A DNA stretch of 64,000 bases from Hyphomicrobiales bacterium (GTDB lineage: Bacteria > Pseudomonadota > Alphaproteobacteria > Rhizobiales > TMED25). Location of the stretch: the NCBI GenBank assembly GCA_029245795.1, contig JAQWOP010000018.1, positions 47,266 through 111,265 on the forward strand. Reading direction: 5' to 3'. Below are positions 57,753 through 64,000 of this stretch, in pieces. Under the pieces are notes generated by a model that ran no database searches, had not been told where the DNA came from, and saw only the letters and a list, made by a program, of their open reading frames with translations. The first letter of the stretch is position 1. The number at the start of each line of letters is the position of its first letter. Both the position numbers and the translations under genes were made by a program.

Positions 57753-58568
57753 TTATGATTTTAATTTATATCCAATATTGATCAAATGACAACAGAATGC
57801 AAAAAGTATGATATTTAATATTAGCAGAGTAGCTCCTCCAAAAAATAAATTGCCATCAGCGTATCCTGTAATTCCATATCGAAAACCGTCAATAGCTTGA
57901 AAGAAAGGATTAAATTGAGCTATTTGATACACCTGATTAGGCAAATCACGAATTGAGTAAAATGTGCCAGATAAGAAAGTCATTGGTGTTATTATGAAGT
58001 TAGTTACAGCACCCATATGATCAAATTTGTCAGCCCAAAGCCCTCCAAGTATTCCAATTAGGCTCATAAAAAGAGATCCCATTATTGAATAATAGAAAAT
58101 TGCAAGTAGACTATGAAAAGAAATGTCTAAAAAGACTGTTATTATTGCGAACCCAATAATGGCAATTATTCCACCTCGAGCAACTCCTCCAACTACATAT
58201 CCAGTAGTAATCTCGAGGGCATTTAATGGGGGTAGTAATAAATCAACAATATTACCTTGAATTTTTCCGCTAACTATAGATGAAGAAGTGTTTGCAAAAG
58301 CATTCTGAAGGATCATCATCATAATAATACCAGGCGCTAGAAAATGCGAAAATGCCATACCATGTATCTCAGGTCTTGTTTTACCAATGGCAACAGAAAA
58401 CACAAAAAGAAATAGTAACGCTGTCATAAGTGGGCCAAAAACAGTTTGTTGCCATACTTTGAGAAACCTTCTGACCTCTCTCTGTATTAAGGTCAGAAGA
58501 CCGAGCCAATTTACAAGCCCTATTTTTCTATGAGTAGTTATATAAACTTGTGTATTTTTCTTAGCCAT
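57753..58568 (-). CDS. ABC-2 type transporter permease
   Basis: Six-span membrane protein of the ABC-2/YadH-like group. QREVRRFLKVWQQTVFGPLM starts it, and FLSGTFYSIRDLPNQVYQIA (about residues 195-214) is the conserved ABC-2 segment. 271 residues. No ATPase gene is next to it; in many relatives the ATPase is upstream in the operon. Substrate unknown. It lies 75 bases upstream of argD, likely as a separate unit. Confidence 0.87.
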   Translation of the reverse strand: MAKKNTQVYITTHRKIGLVNWLGLLTLIQREVRRFLKVWQQTVFGPLMTALLFLFVFSVAIGKTRPEIHGMAFSHFLAPGIIMMMILQNAFANTSSSIVSGKIQGNIVDLLLPPLNALEITTGYVVGGVARGGIIAIIGFAIITVFLDISFHSLLAIFYYSIMGSLFMSLIGILGGLWADKFDHMGAVTNFIITPMTFLSGTFYSIRDLPNQVYQIAQFNPFFQAIDGFRYGITGYADGNLFFGGATLLILNIILFAFCCHLINIGYKLKS

Positions 58569-58598
58569 ATAGCCAAAATATAATACTTATCTCTGTTG

Positions 58599-58646
58599 AA
58601 AACAATACTTAAAAGTACTGTTTTTGCGCAAATGTAGTAGTATAAT
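58599..58646. promoter_or_regulatory. Dyad and TATAAT element upstream of gcrA
   Basis: AAAACAATACTT (58599-58610) and AAGTACTGTTTT (58613-58624) are complementary at 11 of 12 positions with a 2-base gap. A perfect TATAAT sits at 58641-58646, facing gcrA. The dyad is 31 bases from the ABC-2 permease start, so it could act on either gene. No GANTC methylation site was noticed here. Confidence 0.4.
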
Positions 58647-58708
58647 ACTCAATATTACGACAATATATTGATTTCAAAATTATTTATAACTTTAATCAAG
58701 AGGGTTTT

Positions 58709-59203
58709 ATGGCTTGGACAAATGAAAGAGTTGAAGAATTAAAGAATTTATGGTCTGAAGGGTTAAGTGCAAGTCAAATTGCAAAGCGTTTGGGTGATGT
58801 TACAAGAAACGCTGTTATAGGCAAAGTTCATAGATTAGGGTTGGAAGCGAGAATAAAACCAATAAAGAAACAAGTTCCTGTAGGGCAATTGGATGCAAAT
58901 GTAATTTCTGTAAGTTATTCAGGTAATCTAGCATTTAAAGATATTTCTCATGATGAAACCGATTATTCTTCAAAAGTAGGTCTTTCAGAACCTCAGACAA
59001 ATAACCTTCATGCAGTATCTGACCCTCAATATGTTAGTATATTAAATCTAACAGAAAATAATTGCAAATGGCCTATTGGAGACCCTGGTGACGCAGAATT
59101 TCATTTTTGTGGAGACCAACCATTAGCTAACATGCCTTATTGTGAAATGCATGCTAGAAAAGCTTATAAGAAATTAAAGGCAAATATTAAATTTTCAAAT
59201 TAG
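58709..59203 (+). CDS. gcrA: Cell cycle regulator GcrA
   Basis: Alphaproteobacterial transcription regulator that binds sigma-70 and methylated GANTC sites in cell-cycle control. The N-terminal helix-turn-helix MAWTNERVEELKNLWSEGLS and AKRLGDVTRNAVIGKVHRLG is unmistakable. A C-terminal domain has ENNCKWPIGDPGDAEFHFCG and PYCEMHARKAYK, cysteine- and histidine-rich. 164 residues. GAGGG precedes the ATG. Its presence strongly supports an alphaproteobacterial origin. Confidence 0.95.
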   Translation: MAWTNERVEELKNLWSEGLSASQIAKRLGDVTRNAVIGKVHRLGLEARIKPIKKQVPVGQLDANVISVSYSGNLAFKDISHDETDYSSKVGLSEPQTNNLHAVSDPQYVSILNLTENNCKWPIGDPGDAEFHFCGDQPLANMPYCEMHARKAYKKLKANIKFSN

Positions 59204-60081
59204 AAACTGAGTTGATAGCTTATAGGCAACCAATTGAAGCTTGATGTTCCTTTTTCTTCGACATATCCAATTGATGGGAACGGCATATGAAATCCGATCA
59301 TTGGAACTTTTTCTTTTGCTAACATACTTAGAATGCGTTTCCTACTTTCAACTGCCAGATCCTTGTCATCATCAAACATTACATGCCAATCTGGAACTTG
59401 CATCGATACAACATAGTGATTTGTAATATCAGCAGCATAAAAAATCCTTTTATTTTCACTCTCAATATTGAAACACATATGTCCAGGTGAATGACCAAAA
59501 CCATTAACGGCTGTTATACCAGTTACTACTTCTTGATCAGGTTTAATAAAACTCATTCTTTCTGATAGTGGAATACAAATCTTTTCAAATAATTCTCTAT
59601 TAGGCTTCCTTTGTTTGGGTATATTTTTTCCAGTTTTCCATGAATCATATTCTGTTTCTCCAATAATTATCGTAGCATTATTAAAATAACCATCATTAAT
59701 TAAAGCCAATCCACCAATATGATCTGGATGACAATGCGAGATAACTATTTTAGTTATATCTTGTTGATTATAACCAGATTTTTCTATTAAATTTAATAGC
59801 TTACCATGATTGTCATTTAGTTTTCCATTTCCAGTATCAAATAAGATCAAATCTTTTCCTGTGTTGATTATAAGAGGTGTAAACCCATGCTCAAATTTAG
59901 TTTCTGGTAAGTAATTCTTTCTCAAAAGTTCATGGACTTCAGACTCTTTTTTATTTGAGCCAAAGATTGGATATGGTCCATCTCTTTGAACAATGCCATC
60001 TAATAGGGTTGATATTTCAAACTCACCAAGTGTAACCCTAAATATTTCTGGCTGTATGTTACCTGTTTTATGTATTGTCAT
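59200..60081 (-). CDS. MBL-fold metallo-hydrolase
   Basis: Metallo-beta-lactamase-fold hydrolase with the dinuclear metal motif SHCHPDHIGG (about residues 112-121), further metal ligands in GFGHSPGHM and AADITNH, and a final histidine in GFHMPFPSIGY. 293 residues. The N-terminus lacks a signal peptide. Relatives include lactonases and sulfur-metabolism enzymes. Convergent with gcrA, sharing the TTAG stop overlap. Confidence 0.85.
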   Translation of the reverse strand: MTIHKTGNIQPEIFRVTLGEFEISTLLDGIVQRDGPYPIFGSNKKESEVHELLRKNYLPETKFEHGFTPLIINTGKDLILFDTGNGKLNDNHGKLLNLIEKSGYNQQDITKIVISHCHPDHIGGLALINDGYFNNATIIIGETEYDSWKTGKNIPKQRKPNRELFEKICIPLSERMSFIKPDQEVVTGITAVNGFGHSPGHMCFNIESENKRIFYAADITNHYVVSMQVPDWHVMFDDDKDLAVESRKRILSMLAKEKVPMIGFHMPFPSIGYVEEKGTSSFNWLPISYQLSF

Positions 60082-60123
60082 GAGTGTCTCTTTAAAAATT
60101 TATTACAGAATATTTAATTTCTT

Positions 60124-61008
60124 TTAATTATTAATTAGTGTTCCAAGGCCTTCTTCTGTAAACAATTCTAATATTACAGCATTTTCTACTCTCCCATCTA
60201 AAATAACAGCCTTTTCCACCCCATTTTTAATAGCATCAATACAAGTCGTTATCTTTGGTATCATTCCCCCTTGTATTACTCCTTTTTTGATCAGTTTCTT
60301 TGCTAGGTCAATATTTAATTCATTAATAAGATTTTTATTTTCATCAATAACTCCTGCTACATCCGTCAACATAAGGAGTCTTTTTGCATCCAGAGAGCTT
60401 GCAATTGATCCTGCGGCGGTATCTGCATTGATATTATAAGTTATATTATCTTTTCCTATACCTAGTGGCGTAATCACAGGAATATTACCCTTCATACATT
60501 CGTTAATAATTATTTCTGGATTTATAAGTTCTGGCTCACCGACAAAACCAAGATCAATAATTTTTTCAATATTTGAGTCTGTTTCTAATATATCTGTCAA
60601 CTTTTTTGCAAAAATAATGGAATCTTTATTACCGGATAAACTTATAGATTTTCCTCCAAAATTTTTGATATTTTGAACTATTTTTGCATTAATTATTTCA
60701 TATAAGACTTTCTCTACTACTTTAATTGTTTCTCGGTCAGTAATTCTCAGGCCATTATGAAATTTACTCTCTACTCCTTGTGATTTTAGATTCTCTCCAA
60801 TTTGGGGTCCCCCTCCGTGAACTACTATTGGAAACATTCCTGCATGATGTAGCATAACAATATTTTGTGCAAATTTATCAGATAAATTATCATTTACCAT
60901 TGCATGACCTCCATATTTAACAACAATGAACTTGCCATTGTATGTTTGCATATAGGGCAGGGCTTCTGATAATATCTTTGCTCTAATAGCTGAGTCTATT
61001 TTCATCAT
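60124..61008 (-). CDS. argB: Acetylglutamate kinase
   Basis: Second step of arginine synthesis, usually feedback-inhibited by arginine in the cyclic pathway; argE here implies the linear one. FIVVKYGGHAMVND (amino-acid kinase loop), VVHGGGPQIG and NINADTAAGSIASSL are present. The start was set at 61008, where ATG ATG follows GAGGG by 7 bases; the longer reading at 61038 begins inside engB. 294 residues. Confidence 0.93.
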   Translation of the reverse strand: MMKIDSAIRAKILSEALPYMQTYNGKFIVVKYGGHAMVNDNLSDKFAQNIVMLHHAGMFPIVVHGGGPQIGENLKSQGVESKFHNGLRITDRETIKVVEKVLYEIINAKIVQNIKNFGGKSISLSGNKDSIIFAKKLTDILETDSNIEKIIDLGFVGEPELINPEIIINECMKGNIPVITPLGIGKDNITYNINADTAAGSIASSLDAKRLLMLTDVAGVIDENKNLINELNIDLAKKLIKKGVIQGGMIPKITTCIDAIKNGVEKAVILDGRVENAVILELFTEEGLGTLINN

Positions 61009-61024
61009 AAAATGTCCCTCAAGT

Positions 61025-61720
61025 TTAAGTGTTAACAATTCTATATATAAGAGTTTTCAATAGATTAATACCAATTTTATTTTTGCTGGACGTAATCAAG
61101 ATTCCAGGTCGTGCAGCTGCTCTTTTAATTATCCTATTATTAATTGATTCAAGAAGTTCTATACTTGAGCCTTTCGTGATTTTATCAAATTTTGTAAGAA
61201 CAATTTGATAGGATACAGCAGCACTATCAAGGATATCCATTGCATTCTCATCAATTTCTTTTATTCCATGTCTTGAGTCAATTAAGAAAAATACGGTTTC
61301 CAATTCTTTCCTTCCTTGCAAATATTTATAAGTTAAAGCTTTCCATTTCTTTATAAGATCTTTGCTTGCTTTTGCATAACCAAATCCTGGAAGGTCAACT
61401 AAAAGGAATTTACTATCTTGAGAAAAAAAATTTATCATTTGGGTTCTGCCAGGAGTATTGGAAACTCTTGCTAAACCTGTTACGCCTGTAATTGAATTTA
61501 TTAAACTCGACTTTCCGACATTAGATCTGCCAGCAAAAGCAATTTCTTTTAGATTAAGGATAGGATATCCTGTTCTATCTACAGCTGATGTTATAAACTT
61601 ACTTTCTTTTGCAAACAATAGCCTAGTACTCTCATATTCATCAGCAGAAAAATCTGAAAGATTTATTACAGCTAGCTCTTTGTATTCTTTTTCTTGAAAG
61701 TCCTCTTTATATTTGACCAT
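61025..61720 (-). CDS. engB: Ribosome biogenesis GTP-binding protein EngB/YsxC
   Basis: Small GTPase needed for 50S assembly. G1 is FAGRSNVGKSSLINSI (about residues 62-77), with PGRTQMINFF, DLPGFGYA (G3) and LTKFDK (G4). 231 residues; the N-terminal about 40 residues are an acidic extension that overlaps the end of yidC by 49 bases. Between yidC and argB, a typical alphaproteobacterial order. Confidence 0.94.
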   Translation of the reverse strand: MVKYKEDFQEKEYKELAVINLSDFSADEYESTRLLFAKESKFITSAVDRTGYPILNLKEIAFAGRSNVGKSSLINSITGVTGLARVSNTPGRTQMINFFSQDSKFLLVDLPGFGYAKASKDLIKKWKALTYKYLQGRKELETVFFLIDSRHGIKEIDENAMDILDSAAVSYQIVLTKFDKITKGSSIELLESINNRIIKRAAARPGILITSSKNKIGINLLKTLIYRIVNT

Positions 61721-63456
61721 AGCTCTACCTCCACTCCCATTCGTTTCATAATAATATATTGTTGTAGAGAAGATAATGTATTATTCCATGCCCAGTAAAT
61801 TACAAGTCCTGCTGAAAATTGGGCAAATAAGAATGTTAATACCACGGGCATCCACGCAAATATTTTTTGTTGAATTGGATCAGGTGGAGTTGGGTTTAAT
61901 CGCATTTGAATTGACATCGTAAGACCCATAATAATTGGCCAAATTCCAATTAAAAGAAATGATGGCGGAGACCATGGAATAAGTCCAAATAAATTAAAAA
62001 TTGTTGTTGGGTCTTTTGCTGACAAGTCCCTTATCCAACCATAAAAGGGTTGATGACGCATTTCCATAGTACATAATAATACTTTATATAACGCAAAGAA
62101 AACTGGAACTTGCAGAAGTATTGGGATACATCCGGATAGTGGATTTACTTTTTCTTTTTTATAGATAGCAACGATTGCTTGCTGTTGCTTTGTTCTATCA
62201 TCTTTAAAGTTTTCTCTTATTTTTAGCATTTCTGGTTGAAGTTTCTTCATTGCGCTCATAGAAACGTATGCTTTATTAGCTAGAGGGAAAAATACTATTT
62301 TTATTAATACCGTAACTCCAAGAATAGAAAGACCATAATTTCCAAGAAGTCCATATAGCCATTGGAGCAAGTAGAACAGAGGTTTAGTTAAGAAATAGAA
62401 CCAGCCCCAGTCTACAAGTAAATCGAATTTCTCTAATGAATGGACTTCTTCATATTTATCTAGAATGTTAACTTGTTTAGCGCCAGAGAACATCATAGAT
62501 TCAATTTCAATTGAACTATTAGATTTAATTTCTTGAGCAGATCCAAGGTAGTCTACTTGGTATGTTTTACCGTTAGATAGCGAAGTAAATCTACCTTGGT
62601 AGGTTACTTCTTTGGGTGGTATAATTACAGTTGCCCAGTTCTTGTCTGTAAATCCTAACCAACCTCCAGTTACATTCTCAAAAGATTCCGTATTTTTTGC
62701 AATATCGTTATAATCTGCTTTTTTCTCTCCAGAATCGCCTAGCACCCCAATAAATCCTTCGTGCAGAACGAAAAAATTTGTATAATCATCAGGGATTCCA
62801 CTTCTTGAAATTAAAGAATATGGATATAAAATATATTTCTCATTTGTATTGTTAATTACAGTTTGATTGATTGTAAAAAGATAATCCTCATCAACCTCAA
62901 TTTTTTTTGAGAAAATTAACCCATTATCATTATTCCACTGAAGTGTGATTGGGGATGATTCACTCAAGATATTACCTGAAACTAATTTCCAAATTGATTT
63001 TTCATTTGGAACTCTAATATCTTCTTTTGTATCAGGCACCCAGCCATGATGAACGTAGAATGGTTTTTCTGATTTAGGAGGTTTAAGTATATGAACAAGT
63101 GGACTATTTTCAGATAAGGTTTCTTTAAAATTTTTTAATCTTATGTCATCTATCCTTGCACCAGATAAAGAGATAGATCCTTCAATATTTTTTGTATCAA
63201 TTTTTATTCTTTTGTTTTGATCATCTGAGAGATTATCAGTTAAAGAGGCAATAGGAAGGGTTGCATCAATATCGATGTCTTCTTGTGCACTCGGAACAGG
63301 AATATCTGATAAGTTTGTATAGATATCATTGGTATCTGAAACAACGGATGTTTCATTTTGGTTATCAATCTGACTACTGCCAATAAAATATTGCCAAACA
63401 AGCAACACTAAGATCGATAAACCAATTGCTAATATAAAGTTTCTTTGTTCGTTCAT
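61672..63456 (-). CDS. yidC: Membrane protein insertase YidC
   Basis: Inserts and folds inner-membrane proteins with or without SecYEG. An N-terminal anchor (about residues 6-25) is followed by a large periplasmic beta domain (about 70-330). The five-span core begins near FYFLTKPLFYLLQWLYGLLG, with KLQPEMLKIRENFKDD and LPLAN-like FFPLANKAYVSMSAM. 594 residues, normal for a Gram-negative YidC. Confidence 0.96.
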   Translation of the reverse strand: MNEQRNFILAIGLSILVLLVWQYFIGSSQIDNQNETSVVSDTNDIYTNLSDIPVPSAQEDIDIDATLPIASLTDNLSDDQNKRIKIDTKNIEGSISLSGARIDDIRLKNFKETLSENSPLVHILKPPKSEKPFYVHHGWVPDTKEDIRVPNEKSIWKLVSGNILSESSPITLQWNNDNGLIFSKKIEVDEDYLFTINQTVINNTNEKYILYPYSLISRSGIPDDYTNFFVLHEGFIGVLGDSGEKKADYNDIAKNTESFENVTGGWLGFTDKNWATVIIPPKEVTYQGRFTSLSNGKTYQVDYLGSAQEIKSNSSIEIESMMFSGAKQVNILDKYEEVHSLEKFDLLVDWGWFYFLTKPLFYLLQWLYGLLGNYGLSILGVTVLIKIVFFPLANKAYVSMSAMKKLQPEMLKIRENFKDDRTKQQQAIVAIYKKEKVNPLSGCIPILLQVPVFFALYKVLLCTMEMRHQPFYGWIRDLSAKDPTTIFNLFGLIPWSPPSFLLIGIWPIIMGLTMSIQMRLNPTPPDPIQQKIFAWMPVVLTFLFAQFSAGLVIYWAWNNTLSSLQQYIIMKRMGVEVELWSNIKRTFKKKNTKS

Positions 63457-63493
63457 TTCTTATATAAGTTAGTTGAATGTGGTTTATATATAA

Positions 63494-63811
63494 TTAACTC
63501 ATGCAATCGGTTAGATCATTTATGAGATATTTATATGGATATTTTAAAAGTTTCTTACGGGCAATTAGAACATAATTTGTGTGGTCTTGTGCATTTTTAT
63601 ATATAATTTTCATAGCAGCAGATCTTAATCTTCTTTTAGCTCTATTTCTGATAACGGCAGTACCAATTTTTTTTGTTGCTGTATAACCAATCTTTGGGGT
63701 GACATTATCAGAGAAACTGCGGGAATGTTTTAAGATAACAAACGAAGGTGTAACAAATTTTTCTCCCTTAGAGGCTTCTATAAACTCGGCTCTTTTTGTT
63801 AAATGTTCCAT
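63494..63811 (-). CDS. rnpA: Ribonuclease P protein component
   Basis: Protein subunit of RNase P, which matures tRNA 5' ends. The basic motif RNRAKRRLRSA is at about residues 56-66, preceded by KIGYTATKKIGTAVI. 105 residues. It starts 22 bases after rpmH and is followed by yidC without a yidD gene in the 37-base gap. Confidence 0.93.
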   Translation of the reverse strand: MEHLTKRAEFIEASKGEKFVTPSFVILKHSRSFSDNVTPKIGYTATKKIGTAVIRNRAKRRLRSAAMKIIYKNAQDHTNYVLIARKKLLKYPYKYLINDLTDCMS

Positions 63812-63833
63812 TCGATAGTATTTCCATTAAGGA

Positions 63834-63968
63834 TTATGCTGAGAGACGCTTTCTTCCTTTAGCACGTCTCCTGGTTAAGACTTTAAGGCCACCATTTGTT
63901 GATTTCCTCGCCCTAAAACCATGTCTTCTTTTTCTCACAAGAACGCTAGGTTGATAAGTACGTTTCAA
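63834..63968 (-). CDS. rpmH: 50S ribosomal protein L34
   Basis: 44-residue ribosomal protein, complete in the window: [20 protein letters not shown], then [20 protein letters not shown]. The start is TTG at 63968, fixed by the invariant N-terminus, with GGAG 8 bases upstream. First gene of rpmH-rnpA-yidC-engB-argB. Confidence 0.96.
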   Translation of the reverse strand: MKRTYQPSVLVRKRRHGFRARKSTNGGLKVLTRRRAKGRKRLSA

Positions 63969-64000
63969 TTTTCTTACTCCTAAAAAAATAAATTTAAATA

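Overview
The window reads as a contiguous chromosomal piece of an AT-rich, compact, free-living alphaproteobacterium. Support for the class comes from the gene content (GcrA, class I lysyl-tRNA synthetase, HlyU, DUF2794, IalB, the two-domain dCTP deaminase, an RpoE-ChrR pair) and from gene order (rppH-ctpA-rlmH-rsfS-nadD-proA-proB-obgE-rpmA-rplU, ccmABCDG beside aconitase, rpmH-rnpA-yidC-engB-argB). The low GC, very short intergenic spaces and frequent TTG starts suggest a streamlined, possibly marine lineage. That ecological placement is inference; no rRNA is present to confirm it.

Layout. 1-4.2 kb: the end of the F1 ATP synthase operon (atpA truncated by the window edge, then atpG, atpD, atpC). 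4.2-11.7 kb: a long minus-strand housekeeping block (rppH to rplU). 11.8-14.6 kb: a quinone oxidoreductase, a ketopantoate reductase-like protein and an SDR. 14.7-20.5 kb: an ECF sigma factor and its ChrR-type zinc anti-sigma factor, with an SDR, a cyclopropane-synthase-like methyltransferase, DUF1365, a flavin amine oxidase and DUF2177. This is the membrane-lipid part of a singlet-oxygen response. 20.6-24.1 kb: amidohydrolase, SixA phosphatase, HlyU and a sulfatase. 24.1-26.6 kb: tatABC, yggT, folD. 26.7-33.7 kb: argG, rlmN, ialB-like, an RNA methylase, phhB, a BI-1 protein, DUF2794 and htpG. 33.8-39.5 kb: acnB divergent from ccmABCDG. 39.5-47.3 kb: an accessory metabolic stretch (NIPSNAP, cupin, SDR, Gfo/Idh, Zn-ADH, YtoQ, a ThiY/ThiX-like ABC pair, TauE/SafE with its TIGR02186 partner). 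47.3-64 kb: pyrD, lysK, dcd, metZ, trkH, argE, argF, argD, an ABC-2 permease, gcrA, an MBL hydrolase, argB, engB, yidC, rnpA and rpmH.

Three real genes are short: tatA (59 aa), ccmD (47 aa) and rpmH (44 aa, TTG start). No tRNA, rRNA, IS element, prophage or CRISPR array is visible. No gene-free stretch exceeds about 220 bases. Several convergent gene pairs share their stop codons, so classical terminators are mostly absent.

The most interesting items are four. The Cfa-like enzyme of the RpoE-ChrR cluster lacks three residues that bind bicarbonate in true cyclopropane synthases, which suggests a furan or methyl-branched fatty-acid pathway. The argE gene has no canonical start codon and follows trkH in the same frame after a single UAG. 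Ribosomal protein L21 carries a long, repeat-bearing lysine-rich tail. A 15-bp direct repeat with exact 60-bp spacing lies between acnB and ccmA.
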